Assembly (NCBI RefSeq): GCF_002939985.1
Contig: NZ_MDFM01000019.1
Span: 33,700 to 97,699 of the forward strand
Direction of reading: 5' to 3'
Length of the DNA stretch: 64,000 bases
Origin: Xanthomonas hortorum pv. cynarae
GTDB taxonomy: Bacteria; Pseudomonadota; Gammaproteobacteria; Xanthomonadales; Xanthomonadaceae
This document shows, piece by piece, positions 1 through 10,500 of the stretch. A program made the translations under genes and the position numbers. The first letter of the stretch is position 1. Each line of letters starts with the position of its first letter. The notes under the pieces were generated by a model. It did no database searches. It was not told the origin of the DNA and saw only the letters and a list, made by a program, of their open reading frames with translations.

Positions 1-333
1 CTGCTGGTGGCGGGTTTGAGCATGGTGTTGGGCGAAGTGTTTGTCGGCCAGATCGCGTTGCTGTCCTCGTTGTGCAACGTCGGCGCGCTCACCGCCTTCA
101 TCCTGTTGCACGTTGCGGTGCTGTGGCACTTCCGTGGGCACGACCGCAGCCTGCTATTGCATGGTGCGACGCCGTTGATCGGCATCGTGATCCTTGGCTA
201 CGTGTTGATCAATGCCGACCGGCACGCTCAACTCGGCGGCACCGCGTGGATGGCGGTGGGGCTGTTGGTATTGGCATTCCTGAAAGTCAGCGGTCGTTCC
301 ACCGAGTTTCGCGCCAGCGACGCGTTGCAGTAA
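1..333 (+). CDS. Amino-acid permease, APC superfamily (C-terminal part, cut by window start)
   Basis: The reading frame is open from base 1, so the start lies outside the window; 110 codons remain. The fragment has about three hydrophobic helices (residues about 15-40, 52-68 and 76-92 of the fragment) separated by short charged loops, with an LCNVGALTAF stretch typical of the last helices of APC-family amino-acid/polyamine permeases. It would sit in the inner membrane and import an amino acid or amine by proton symport. The substrate cannot be read from this fragment. The family call is a recognition from this tail and is moderately sure. Confidence 0.6.
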   Translation: MLVAGLSMVLGEVFVGQIALLSSLCNVGALTAFILLHVAVLWHFRGHDRSLLLHGATPLIGIVILGYVLINADRHAQLGGTAWMAVGLLVLAFLKVSGRSTEFRASDALQ

Positions 334-677
334 TCGCTGCTGCGCAGGGAGTCCGCCGCATGCGGGACTTACGGCGCTATTGCAGGCGATCGCACCGTGC
401 ACCGATTGCCCACCTTGGCGGTCGCTGGTCGACCTGTTTTGTTGCCGCCATTCTGGCACTTGTCCGCTTTCATCCACTGACAACGCACACGCTTCGTGGC
501 CACGCGTGCCGACAGGTGCAAATGTGTCTGTATGTTTATTGATCTTTGATCTCTGAACGAGATTTTCAGCACATATTCACCTCTGAACATTCGCTAGCCT
601 CGTTCGGCGCCAACGCTGGCGCTCGGTTGTTGTGGCCCCCGCCGCAGCTCACCGGTCCATGACGACAAGGACTACCC
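334..677. other. Intergenic region before secreted protease
   Basis: This gap of 344 bases holds no convincing gene. The last 150 bases are AT-richer than their surroundings (around 525-595), as expected for a promoter of the protease at 678, but I cannot point to a clear -35/-10 pair. No strong hairpin follows the permease stop. Confidence 0.4.
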
Positions 678-2075
678 ATGAATCGCAAGAATGCGTTGTA
701 CCTGGCGCTGTTTTCCGCCCTTTCCGGCTCCGCACTGGCAGCGCCGCCGACCGAGATGGACGCAGCGCCGGTGAGCACTGCGCCGCAAGCGGCCAAACTT
801 GGCGCGGCAACATTGCAATCGGCAAGTCTGCGTGGCGGCATCCTGCCCACGCGCGTGGTGCAACTCACTGCGCCCACCAGCACCGAGATCGGTCGCGTGC
901 GTGAGCGCCGCATTGCACAGGTCAAACATGGGCAGCCGTTGCAGATCGGTTTTTCGCGCGCAGTTGCCAAGCCTTTGGTGAATCTGCGCACGCTCGATTG
1001 GCAGATGGCCAATGATGGATCGCGCGTTGCAACCCTGAAGGTCAGCTCTGCACAGGCGGCCTCCCTGCGTGCATCGTTGACCTTGCGTGGTGCCGGCGCA
1101 ACCCCGGGCGATCCGTCCAAGGTGACGCTGCGCTTTGCCGGCGACGACGGCCGCGTGTTCAAGCAATCCGGTGCAAGCTTCGCTGCCGGCGGCAACGACA
1201 TCGGTTGGTCGCCGACTGTGAGCGGCGAGAATCTGTTGGTCGAACTCTCGCTGCCGGCCGGCCAGTACCCGGAGAACTTCAGCCTGAGCATTCCGCAGCT
1301 CTCGCATCTGGATATCAGCCCCACCGCCAGCGCGCGCGACATGATGACTATTGCCATTGGCGAGAGCGATTCCTGCCAGAACGATATCGTCTGCCGCGCA
1401 AATCCCACCGCCGGCTTCACCAGTGCGGCCAAAGCAGTGGCACGCATGGTGTTCACCACCAGCCAGGGTTCGTTCCTGTGCACCGGCACCTTGCTCAACA
1501 ACACCAACTCGCCCAAGCGCAATCTGTTCTGGACTGCGGCGCATTGCATCAGCACGCAGACCGTTGCCAACTCGCTGCAGACCTACTGGTTCTACGATGC
1601 GGCCAGCTGCAACGGCAATACCGCCAGTTCGCAGGCAACCACGCTGACCGGCGGTGCGTTCCTGCGTCACGCCAACACCACACGTGACACCGCGTTGCTG
1701 GAGCTGAAGACCGCACCGCCGAGCGGCGCGTTCTACGCCGCCTGGAACAGCGCGGCGATCGGTGCGACCGGCACTGCCATTGTCGGCATCCATCACCCGT
1801 CCGGCGACGTCAAGAAGTACTCGCTGGGCAGCGTCAACGGGCTGAATACCTCCATCGACGGCAAGAGCCCGCTGTACCGCGTGGTCTGGAACGATGGCGT
1901 GACCGAAGGCGGCTCGTCCGGCTCGGGCCTGTTCACCGTCGCCAGCGGTGGTGCGTACCAGCTGCGCGGCGGCCTGTATGGCGGCTACTCGTTCTGCAGC
2001 GCGCAGACCGATCCGGACTACTACTCGCGCTTCTCGGACGTGTATTCCAGCATCTCCACCTACTTCGGCCCGTAA
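678..2075 (+). CDS. Secreted trypsin-like serine endopeptidase (S1 family)
   Basis: The 465-residue protein begins with a Sec signal peptide (basic start, hydrophobic core, SALA-A cleavage near residue 21). A region of about 220 residues that looks like a propeptide or accessory domain precedes the protease fold. The catalytic triad is visible: His near 289 in TAAHC, Asp near 337 in DTALLEL, and Ser near 414 in GGSSGSG. Cysteines near 237, 243 and 265 and others later suggest disulfides. The arrangement resembles lysyl-endopeptidase-like proteases of Lysobacter and Xanthomonas. It is probably exported by type II secretion and degrades extracellular protein. The cleavage specificity is not proven by sequence alone. 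Confidence 0.85.
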   Translation: MNRKNALYLALFSALSGSALAAPPTEMDAAPVSTAPQAAKLGAATLQSASLRGGILPTRVVQLTAPTSTEIGRVRERRIAQVKHGQPLQIGFSRAVAKPLVNLRTLDWQMANDGSRVATLKVSSAQAASLRASLTLRGAGATPGDPSKVTLRFAGDDGRVFKQSGASFAAGGNDIGWSPTVSGENLLVELSLPAGQYPENFSLSIPQLSHLDISPTASARDMMTIAIGESDSCQNDIVCRANPTAGFTSAAKAVARMVFTTSQGSFLCTGTLLNNTNSPKRNLFWTAAHCISTQTVANSLQTYWFYDAASCNGNTASSQATTLTGGAFLRHANTTRDTALLELKTAPPSGAFYAAWNSAAIGATGTAIVGIHHPSGDVKKYSLGSVNGLNTSIDGKSPLYRVVWNDGVTEGGSSGSGLFTVASGGAYQLRGGLYGGYSFCSAQTDPDYYSRFSDVYSSISTYFGP

Positions 2076-2083
2076 GCGGTTGA

Positions 2084-2119
2084 TGCACGTGGCAGGCGGT
2101 GTCTCGCCTGCCACGTGCA
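2084..2119 (+). terminator. Strong hairpin after protease gene
   Basis: A 15-base-pair perfect stem (2084-2098 with 2105-2119) and a 6-base loop begin 8 bases after the protease stop codon. There is no T-run behind it, so it may act as a terminator or as an mRNA-stabilising stem. Confidence 0.5.
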
Positions 2120-2202
2120 GCTGCGCTTGGCGGGTGTGCAGCACTTCATCTGCATCGGCTTGATAAGGCAGACTTGGCAGCTCGTCCTTCACCTGGATCG
2201 GC

Positions 2203-2607
2203 ATGCCCGTTCAACGCAATCGCTCTCTCATCGCCGCACTTGCACTGGCGACCTTGTCGCTGCAGGTCACCGCCAGCGCAGCCGGCAAGCCCGCCAATCG
2301 CGAAGAGGTCAAGGCATACGCGCTGCAGCTGTGCCTGGACAACAACTACGAGCGCAGCGGCAAATATGCTTCCGATCAGCTGCGCGATCGCTCGTATCTG
2401 CTGACGACCTATGCGCTGGACAATGCCAAGGCCGGCGCCACCGACCGCCTGCATCGCTATGTCGCCGAGCAGACGGAGGACTTTTATCGCGCCGAAGTGC
2501 CGATGAAGGACGAAGCGCGGCGAGGCCCGTTCAACAGGATCTTTGCGCAATGCATGGGCTTCTATCGTTCGCCTGCACTGAGCGAGTTCATTGCGCAAAC
2601 ACTCTGA
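2203..2607 (+). CDS. Small exported protein, Tai4-like (T6SS amidase immunity family)
   Basis: A 134-residue protein with a clear Sec signal peptide (hydrophobic residues 9-20, cleavage after about 26). The mature part is helical, with a CLDNNY segment near the start and CMGFYRSPAL near the end. That paired-cysteine layout and the C-x3-Y-x-S-x2-L ending are what I know from Tai4 proteins, periplasmic inhibitors of the type VI amidase effector Tae4. No Tae4-like amidase or T6SS gene is adjacent, so it would be an orphan immunity gene. The family match is by eye; an unrelated small periplasmic protein is the alternative. Confidence 0.5.
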   Translation: MPVQRNRSLIAALALATLSLQVTASAAGKPANREEVKAYALQLCLDNNYERSGKYASDQLRDRSYLLTTYALDNAKAGATDRLHRYVAEQTEDFYRAEVPMKDEARRGPFNRIFAQCMGFYRSPALSEFIAQTL

Positions 2608-2695
2608 CTTGTCTTGCGTCGTCGCACGCCTGACGGGCTCGCGCTAGTCTGATACAGCCCCAGCACACTTACTCGATACGTCGACAGGAGCCGCA

Positions 2696-3703
2696 ATGCC
2701 CGCACCTTCTACACGCCGTTCCCGTCGCGAGGTGCTGCGCATCGCGCTGGCTGCGGGCACGCTGAGCATGGCAAACCAGCTCGGTGCTGCAATCCGCGGC
2801 GGGCAGAAGGATGCAGATTCGTCATCGGATCCGCTCTCGCCAGCGCCGTTCCCGGCCAACGGCAGCGTGCTGGTCCTGCTCGGCACCAAGGGCGGCCCGA
2901 CGCCCTCACCGCTGCGCGCGGCAGCCGCCAATGCGTTGGTCATCGACGGGCAGCCCTACCTGATCGATTGCGGCAACGGGGTTGCGCAGCAACTGGCCAA
3001 AGCCGGCATCCGCCTGCCTACGTTGCGCGATATCTTTCTCACCCATCACCACTCCGATCACAACGCCGACCTGCTCAACGTGGTGTGGCTGGCATGGGCA
3101 AGCGGGCTGCAGACGCCGGTGCATCTCTACGGACCGCCCGGTATCGCAAGGATGGTGGATGCGTTTGTCGAGATGAATGCCATCGACATCGATGCGCGCA
3201 TTCGTGAGGAAGGCCGCCCACCGTTCAAGCAGCTGATCAAGGTGCACGAGTTCGACCAACCCGGCACGGTGCTGCAGAACGACCAGGTCACCGTCACCGC
3301 TACACTGGTGGATCACTACACGCTCAAACCTGCATTTGCGTACCGCTTCGCCGCGCGCGACCGCACGGTGGTGTTCTCCGGCGACACGCGCTATCTGCCC
3401 GCGTTGGCCGAGTTCGCAAAAGACGCCGACATCCTGGTGCACGAGGTGATGTATTTGCCCGCGCTGGAAAAGATGCTCAAGACCAACGATAACGCGCCGA
3501 CCTTGCTCGACCATCTGCTCAAGAGCCATTCCACCAGCGAGGAGGTGGGCAAGATCGCTGCAGCGGCCAACGCAAAGATGCTCCTGCTCAATCACTTCGT
3601 CCCCGGTGGCGACCCGGCGATCACCGATGCGATGTGGAGCGAAGGCGCGCGCAAACACTACGCCGGGCCGATCGTGGTCGGCAAGGATTTGGTGCGGTTG
3701 TAG
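2696..3703 (+). CDS. Exported metallo-beta-lactamase-fold hydrolase
   Basis: The 335-residue protein starts with a twin-arginine signal (SRREVL near residues 9-14, then a hydrophobic stretch), so it is probably exported folded with its metals. The metal-binding motif is THHHSDH at residues 116-122 (His117, His119, Asp121, His122). Later ligands include the Asp in FSGDTR near 227 and the His in LLNHFVPGG near 302. The layout resembles RNase Z/arylsulfatase-type members of the superfamily; the Tat signal argues against an RNA substrate and for a small-molecule ester or phosphate in the periplasm. The substrate is unknown. Confidence 0.75.
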   Translation: MPAPSTRRSRREVLRIALAAGTLSMANQLGAAIRGGQKDADSSSDPLSPAPFPANGSVLVLLGTKGGPTPSPLRAAAANALVIDGQPYLIDCGNGVAQQLAKAGIRLPTLRDIFLTHHHSDHNADLLNVVWLAWASGLQTPVHLYGPPGIARMVDAFVEMNAIDIDARIREEGRPPFKQLIKVHEFDQPGTVLQNDQVTVTATLVDHYTLKPAFAYRFAARDRTVVFSGDTRYLPALAEFAKDADILVHEVMYLPALEKMLKTNDNAPTLLDHLLKSHSTSEEVGKIAAAANAKMLLLNHFVPGGDPAITDAMWSEGARKHYAGPIVVGKDLVRL

Positions 3704-3734
3704 CTGGCCAGATGGGCACTACGCCACCACCGGG

Positions 3735-5237
3735 CTACGCAGCCCCCCACGCGCTTGCGCCAGCTTTGCAGTACGCATCGATAAACGCCTGCTGCGATGG
3801 CATCTGTTCCACAGCGCGCTGGATCGGCTGCGCGATGCCGTCCAGCAGGCGATGCAGATCGCGATCGGACACTGCGCGCGCCAGCGGGTGATGCTGCGCA
3901 GGGATGAGGCCCTGCCCCATCAATACATGCGTCCAGGAGTCGACGCGAAACAATTCATCGGCGCCTTGCCAGGCATGCGCACGTTCGCGCCAGGCGCGTA
4001 GGCGCAAGGCGAGCGATTCGGGCAGTTCCATCTCACGGCATTGGCGCCATAGCGGTTCGTCGCGCTGGGTGGCGTGGTAATGCAGGATGATGAAGTCGCG
4101 CACGTGTTCCATTTCGGCGCGGCTGATGTCGTTGAACAGTTGCACCTGCGAGGGTGCGATGCCGTCTGCGGGGAACAAGGTGATCAGGCGCACCACCGCG
4201 GCGATGGTGAGATGGATGCTGGTGGATTCCAGCGGTTCGATAAAGCCGCTGGCCAGACCTAGCGACACCACATTCTTGTTCCAGGCCTTGCGCCGGCGGC
4301 CGGTGCGGAACGGCACCAGCCAGGGATCCTTGAGCGCAGGCGCGGCCGCATCGCGCAGCAGCTTGGCGTGGGCTTCGTCATCGGAGAGATGGCGGCTTGA
4401 AAACACCAGGCCGTTGCCGACACGATGCTGCAGCGGAATATGCCAGCGCCAGCCGGCCTGGTGCGCGATGGCGCGGGTGTATGGCACCGGCGGACCGGCG
4501 GCTTCTGTCTGCACCGCCACCGCGCGGTCGCACGGCAACCAGTGGCTCCAGTCTTCGTAACCGGTGTGCAACGCCTGCTCGATCAGCAAGCCACGAAAAC
4601 CGCTGCAATCGATGAACAGATCGCCATCGAGGACCTGCCCGTCTTCCAGCACCAGCGTGGCGACGTCCCCGCTGTCCGGTTGCAGGGTCACTTGCTGGAT
4701 CTTGCCTTCGATGCGCTTGACGCCAAACGCTTCGCTGCGTGCGCGCAGAAACTTGGCATACAACGCCGCGTCGAGGTGGTAGGCGTAATTGACCGCAGGC
4801 TCGCGCAACAGTGCGAAGCGATCCACGCGCGAGGCCACGGTTTCCAGACAGTAATCGCCGAACGTGCCAGGCATGCCACGCCGCTGACTTTCCAGCCATA
4901 GATGGTGAAAGGCGCACACCAGCGTGCTTTGCCCGGTGATACCGAACGGATGGATATAGCGCTCGCCCTGGCGACGCCAATGCTCGAAGAAGATCGACAA
5001 TTTGAAGGTGCCGGCCACTGCGCGCAGAAACTCCTGCTCGTCGATCTGCAGGAAACGATGAAAGGTGCGGATCGGCGGCACCGTGGACTCGCCCACGCCC
5101 ACGGTGCCGATCTGCTCGGACTCGACCAGGGTGATCTCGAGCAGCTCGCGGAACTGGTGCGACAGCGCGCAGGCAGCGATCCAGCCGGCAGTGCCGCCAC
5201 CGACGATAACGACCTTGCGAATCGGGGCCTGGGTCAC
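3735..5237 (-). CDS. Flavin-dependent tryptophan halogenase family protein
   Basis: A 500-residue flavoenzyme with GTG start, supported by AGGAG a few bases upstream. It has the FAD motif GGGTAG (13-18), a lysine at 79 matching the catalytic Lys79 of PrnA-type halogenases, and the halogenase motif WRWHIP (263-268). The family uses FADH2, O2 and halide to make hypohalous acid that halogenates an aromatic ring. Xanthomonas relatives have been reported to brominate indoles. It is the last gene of a minus-strand set TonB receptor / SapC / cupin-like / halogenase, a recurrent combination that suggests action on an imported compound. The real substrate is not shown by the sequence. Confidence 0.85.
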   Translation of the reverse strand: MTQAPIRKVVIVGGGTAGWIAACALSHQFRELLEITLVESEQIGTVGVGESTVPPIRTFHRFLQIDEQEFLRAVAGTFKLSIFFEHWRRQGERYIHPFGITGQSTLVCAFHHLWLESQRRGMPGTFGDYCLETVASRVDRFALLREPAVNYAYHLDAALYAKFLRARSEAFGVKRIEGKIQQVTLQPDSGDVATLVLEDGQVLDGDLFIDCSGFRGLLIEQALHTGYEDWSHWLPCDRAVAVQTEAAGPPVPYTRAIAHQAGWRWHIPLQHRVGNGLVFSSRHLSDDEAHAKLLRDAAAPALKDPWLVPFRTGRRRKAWNKNVVSLGLASGFIEPLESTSIHLTIAAVVRLITLFPADGIAPSQVQLFNDISRAEMEHVRDFIILHYHATQRDEPLWRQCREMELPESLALRLRAWRERAHAWQGADELFRVDSWTHVLMGQGLIPAQHHPLARAVSDRDLHRLLDGIAQPIQRAVEQMPSQQAFIDAYCKAGASAWGAA

Positions 5238-5277
5238 TGCGCACTCCTGTGGGATGCATTTAGGGCGGTATGGACCA

Positions 5278-6339
5278 TCAGCGGTTGAGCTTGCCGATCA
5301 GCATCGCGCGCAGCTGTCGCGCGAGGATCGGGTCGATCGGGCCCAACACGTGTCGCGCCTGTTCGGGCAGGTGTTCGCCAGCACGCTCGGCGGGACCGAA
5401 GACGTAGTAATCGAACAAGGCGCGCCAGGCGTCTTTTTCGGACGCGGGCCGGTCGCGAATCGCCCATAGCGCGTGATACAGCGCAGGCATCGGCGCCGGC
5501 AACTGCGCGGGTGCGCTGCTCCACCAGTAGTTGACCAGCACATTGAACGGCTGCAGCGATTGCACGTGATGCCACCACATGCTGGGAATGAACAACGCAT
5601 CGCCGGGTTCCAGCACGGTGGTACGCGCATGCGCCAGCGCAGCGGCAAATCGCGGATAACGCTGCAGATCCGGGTTGGCGATATCCACCATGCTCACCAC
5701 CTGCCCGCCCGGCGTGGGATCCAGCGGACCGGGATACAGGTTGGCCACCTGCTCCGGCGGAAACAGCGTAAAGCGGCGCTGCCCCACTGCGCAGCACGCC
5801 AGGTTGTTGGGCGCATCGTAATGACACGAAGCGATGACGCGATTGCCGATCCAGATGCTGGGCTGTACGGCGATGCCGCCGGCGGCGAAATCAAGATCGT
5901 TGCTTGCACGCAGGCCGGGCAGGTGGTCGTCGACCGGCAACGACGCCAGATAGTACGTGGGCGGCTGCGGGTCATCGCGATGCGCGGCGATGGCCTCCAG
6001 CAAGGAGCTCAGCGTGCCACGCTGCACATCGAAATTCAGCGCACTGCAGTCGTCGGTGTAAAACGGCCGGCTGGCGATTTCCGGGCCGCCATGGGAATAC
6101 TGCAAGGCATGTCCGCTGTCGTGCGCGCGCAGCACCGCCATCGCCTCGTGAGGGCTGCGCAGCCCGGCCTGCACCAGCGACCAGTCGCGTGCGATGCCAC
6201 GCACTACCACTGGTTCGGCGGCGGCGCAGAGCGCAGAAAGCGGCAGCGCGTCAGGTCGGCAGTCTGTACGCTCTGCGATGGGCGCGATTGCGGCAATTGA
6301 AGACATGATGGAGGCGCTCACAGCCATGCGCTCAGGCAT
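5278..6339 (-). CDS. Cupin-like (JmjC-type) domain protein
   Basis: 353 residues. The double-stranded beta-helix core carries H173-x-D175 in CHYDAPNN and a distal histidine (257 or 258) in SMWWHHV, the facial triad of Fe(II)/2-oxoglutarate JmjC-like hydroxylases. Its start overlaps the end of the sapC-like gene by 8 bases, so the two are co-transcribed; the halogenase follows 40 bases downstream. Two further in-frame ATG codons (coding Met5 and Met12) make the exact start uncertain. Proteins of this type travel with TonB receptors and halogenase-like proteins in Xanthomonas and Caulobacter. The hydroxylation target is unknown. Confidence 0.8.
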   Translation of the reverse strand: MPERMAVSASIMSSIAAIAPIAERTDCRPDALPLSALCAAAEPVVVRGIARDWSLVQAGLRSPHEAMAVLRAHDSGHALQYSHGGPEIASRPFYTDDCSALNFDVQRGTLSSLLEAIAAHRDDPQPPTYYLASLPVDDHLPGLRASNDLDFAAGGIAVQPSIWIGNRVIASCHYDAPNNLACCAVGQRRFTLFPPEQVANLYPGPLDPTPGGQVVSMVDIANPDLQRYPRFAAALAHARTTVLEPGDALFIPSMWWHHVQSLQPFNVLVNYWWSSAPAQLPAPMPALYHALWAIRDRPASEKDAWRALFDYYVFGPAERAGEHLPEQARHVLGPIDPILARQLRAMLIGKLNR

Positions 6340-7093
6340 ACGCTTCAGCAGCGGGCGCGGCCTGCGTGTGTTGCAGGCGACGTTGCTTCTCTGCCATCAG
6401 CCGACGCACGTTATGTAGCGATGCCAGCATCAAGAATGCGCCTTCCAGATAACCGGCCTGATGCAGTTGATGCAGCGCCTGCGCATCGAGCGCGGCAAGC
6501 CGCTCGCGGTCGATCGCGAACAGACCTTGCAGATGAGTGGCGTGGTTGGCATCCAGCGTCACGTCCAGCTGCACCGGCTGGATCAGGCCCAGCGCATCGA
6601 AGGCGGCCGCCATCGCCTGGCCCGCGTCCACGCCGTCGCGAATGCCACGCAGCACACTGATGATGTGCTCCAGATACGGGCTATGACCTCCCTGCGGCAG
6701 AAACACCGCCTCGCCTTCGTCGCGGCTGACCCGCGGGTGCTCCAGGTCGACATGGATCACCGGCTCCTGCACCAGGGCACCGTCGATGCGTTGCTCCTGG
6801 AAACCGATCAGAAACGGCCCCTTGGCGACGATGCCCGGCAGGTAACTGGCAGTCCAGCGCCCGTCCTGCAGAAACAGATTCTCGTCCTGTGCAAAGCCCA
6901 GCAGCGCCACCGCCTGGTAGCCGCCGGTGGCAGGATCCTTGCGAAAAAACAGCGGGTATTCGCGTTGCAGCTCGGCGAATTCGGTGACGAAGGCCGGCAC
7001 CAGGCCGAGCGCGTCGCCGAACTCGGCGCCAAAGCGCAGGATGACGCGGATGTCGTGATGCGCCACGTTGTTGAGCACTGCGTATCGCGTCAT
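6332..7093 (-). CDS. SapC-like protein
   Basis: 253 residues from an ATG with GGAG six bases upstream; the same frame extends further upstream but that part has no protein-like character. The sequence shows the SapC pattern: a short beta-rich start (MTRYAVLNNV), a YPLFFRKD segment and a GFQEQ segment, with no signal peptide or membrane helix. SapC was named from Campylobacter S-layer loci, but in xanthomonads and caulobacters it is found next to TonB receptors and halogenase-like genes as here. Its molecular role is not established. Confidence 0.75.
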   Translation of the reverse strand: MTRYAVLNNVAHHDIRVILRFGAEFGDALGLVPAFVTEFAELQREYPLFFRKDPATGGYQAVALLGFAQDENLFLQDGRWTASYLPGIVAKGPFLIGFQEQRIDGALVQEPVIHVDLEHPRVSRDEGEAVFLPQGGHSPYLEHIISVLRGIRDGVDAGQAMAAAFDALGLIQPVQLDVTLDANHATHLQGLFAIDRERLAALDAQALHQLHQAGYLEGAFLMLASLHNVRRLMAEKQRRLQHTQAAPAAEAYA

Positions 7094-7541
7094 CTGAAGC
7101 TCCAGCAGTGATCCGCGATGGACGACCGCATTGCGGGGATATGAATCGATCATGCGGCGACATGCGATGCCTGCTGGTGTCGAGCATTGCCAAAAAGCAG
7201 AGAGCCAGCAAGCGGCACAGCAGCATTGGTGGCAGGCCTGCACAACCGGCGTCGCGGCGATGCCCCGGCCACCATTGTGCTGGCGGCAGTTGCGTGTCGG
7301 CGATCGCAGCGGATGCGCCTGGGCATCCAGCCCCGCAGTGCAGTCGCGGCCGCCAGCCGGATCAGTGGCCGCGCAGGCATCACGACTTAACTCTCTGCGC
7401 GGAGCGGCCAACCAACTCCAATGCGCTGCCGTCGGAGCGCACGAACGGTGCGCTCTGAGCAGCATGCGCACGGGCATTCCCACCCCGCCGCACACCGCAC
7501 AACGCGCACCTGAGGTGCGCGCAGCGGCTTGTCAGTCGCTC
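7094..7541. other. Spacer between TonB receptor and sapC-like gene
   Basis: The 448 bases hold no supported gene. The length suggests that sapC-cupin-halogenase may have its own promoter rather than depend wholly on the receptor transcript. I see no clear hairpin. Confidence 0.35.
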
Positions 7542-10500
7542 TCAAAACGCGTAACGCACACCCAGCGTGTAACGCGGTTGCTGGTCGATCAGGCGGATCA
7601 TCTGCTTGTCAGAACGCCCATGCCAACGCACGTCTTCACCGGTCAGGTTGATCGCCTCAAAGCCCACCGACAGCTGCTTGCTGAAGCTGTAGCTCACGCT
7701 CAGGTCCCACTGCTGGTAGGCCTCGACGTAGTAAGGATTGCGGTTGGCGCCATCCTGGTTTGCCGCGATCAGATACTCGTCGCGCCAGTTCCAGGCCAGA
7801 CGTGCGCTCCAACCGTACTTTTCGTACATCAGCATGGCGTTGGCGGTGTCGCTCAAACCGAGCAGTGCGAACTGGTCGCGATCGATCACAGTGTTGTCGA
7901 AGCCCACATCGCCTTCGACGATGGTGTAGTTGGCGTAGATACCGAAGCCAGTGGTGTCGAAGAAGTACTGCCCGCCCAGTTCCCAACCATGGATGTTGGC
8001 CTTGTTCTGGTTGACCGGCCGCGACACATCGAACTGATACAGCGGGTCGGAGGCATTGCCAACGATGTCGTAGGCATTCTCCAGGGCCAGGCTCTGCGCG
8101 GAACTGCCGTTATAGGCGGCCAATCCACCGGTGGCCGCGGCGTTGCGCAACAACGCCATCGCCGCGAACAGCGAGGTGTCGTTGGCCGAGCAGGCGCCCG
8201 CAACGTCGTTGCCGGAGGCGCCAACCTGCGCAGCGCAGGCACCGCTCTGCAGGAAGGCCAGGGCCGATTGCGCATCCGGCCCCGAGGTGGGATCGGTCAG
8301 CCCATACAGCGATTCGCGCGACACCGTGTTGCCGATGAAGTTGCTGACGCGCTTGTTCCAGAATGTGGCAGACACATAGCTGGCGTCGGCGAAATACCAT
8401 TCCAGCGCCAGATCCAGGTTGTCCGATTCCAACGGATCCAGCGTCGGGCTCTGCGAGCTGCCGGAGGCACGGGTGGAGGGGTTGATCAGGATCGAACCGC
8501 TCGGTGTATTCGGCGTCGGGCCGGCGATCAGATTGTTGTAGGGCGCACGCGCAATGGTCTGGCCAAACGAAGCGCGTCCTTTCAGCTGATCGGTGATGTC
8601 GATGCTGAAGTCGAGATTGGGCAGGATGTAGTTGTAGCTGGTCTTTTCGCTGAAGGGCTGCAGCTCGGTGGAGCGCAACAGCTGGAAGTCGTTGTTGGCC
8701 TGCCAGAGCAACGCAGTGGGCGTGGCCACCTGCGAGGTGGATTCCACATCGGTGCGCTCGTAACGCAAGCCCAGCCGTGTGTTGGTGGTCATGCCGGAGA
8801 TATCGCCCTTCAGTTCAAGCTGCACGTAGGCGGCGCGGGTCTTCTCTTCCACTTGATTGTCGGCGCTGTAGTTCGGGTTGTAACGGGTGGTGGCGCCGTA
8901 CTGGCTGCCACCCCACAGGGCCAGCTGATCGGCATCGCCGCGCCAGGCATTGGGCGCCGCACCGTTGGCGTTGAAATCCTTGAACATGCCGGTGATGCTC
9001 ACCGGCCGCAGCAACGCCTGCATACCGGGCTCGTTGCCGGCATTGGCCACACTCCAGTCGCCAAGCGTGGAGTTGGTGTCGCTGGTGAGCCGGTTCATGG
9101 TGGTGTTGGCGCTGCTCACGCCGAACTGAAAGCGGCCGTCGTCGAAGTCGAAGGTGCCATCCATGCGCCCTTCCTTGATCTCGGTCACCTGCGATTGATA
9201 GTAGATGCGCAGCACCTGCGAGCCGAGCTCGGCGGGGGTGAAGTCCGGATTGACCACGCCGTTGGTGCCAGCCAGGGAATCGGCAGCGGTGGGATACCAG
9301 GTGCGTGCGCCGATCGGCAAGGAATTGTTGAACGACAACTCCTGCCCCCATTGACCGCCGCAGGACGGGCCGTTGACGCAGTTGTTGGTGCCGGCGAAGC
9401 TGAAGTAGGTGGCACTGCCGCCGGTGACCGGGTCGTTGGGCATGCTCTTGGTTTTCGAGTTATGCGCATCGAACGACAACTGAAAGCGGTCGCTCACCTG
9501 CCAATCGGCATTGAAGCCGAGCGAGCCGAGCGTGTACTTCTGCTCGTTGCGCTGCTGCTCCATGCCGAAGTCCTTGGCACCGTTGGGCACATCGCGCAGA
9601 TAGATCGGCGTTGCCACCGCCTGGCCGGTATCGAAGGTCAGATCGGTAAAGCTGTTGGCGCGTTGCAACCAGATGCCCTGCTCGCCGCGTTCTTCGCGGA
9701 TCTCGTTGGACGAATAGGTGTAATCCAGGGTCAAGGTCAGGCTGTCGCTGGGTGCGAACTGCACCACTGCCTGGCCGTTGGTGCGCTCGCGCTGGAAGTC
9801 GGCGAATGCATAACGCAGGTCGTTGGGCATGCCGTACAACTGGCCGATCGCCGGTGCGTTGGTCACCACCGCATCCGGGCGCAGCGCCGGGTCGGTCCCG
9901 GTCCAGCGCTGGATGTTCCAGGTGTTTTCGGTGGCCTGCACCGAGCCGCCATGGCGCTTCTGGTAACTGCCGCTCAAGCCGATCCCGAAGGTCTTGTCGG
10001 GATTGGTATAGCTGAAAATACCCGACACTTCCGGGGTGAGCGAATCGCCGAACGGCTGCGAACGGTCGGACACCATCTTGGCGCCGGCATTGGCCACCAC
10101 ACCCTCATGATTGAACGGCTTGTCGGTCTGGATATTGATGGTGGCGCCGATACCGCCGCTGGGCGCGGTGGCGCGGCTGGTCTTGTAGACCTCGATCCCG
10201 GTGATGGCTTCGGAGGCGAGCTGGGCGAAGTTGAAGGCGCGCGTACCCACATCCACGCCGCCGATCGGTGTCTGGCCGGGTGCACCGAATGCGTCGGCAC
10301 CGGGAATCAGCCGGCCGTTGAGCGTGACCGTATTGAACTGCGGGCCGAAGCCGCGCGCGGTGACCTGCGCGCCTTCGCCATCGCGACGTTCGATCGAGAT
10401 ACCGGTGATGCGTTGCAACGACTCGGCCAGGTTGGTGTCGGGAAATTTGCCGATGTCTTCGGCACTGATCGCATCCACCACACCGGCGGCATCGCGCTTG

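Noticed and set aside
672..2204. Minus-strand open frame of about 510 codons opposite the secreted protease
   Set aside because: No family motif, and it opposes an intact S1 protease with full catalytic triad.
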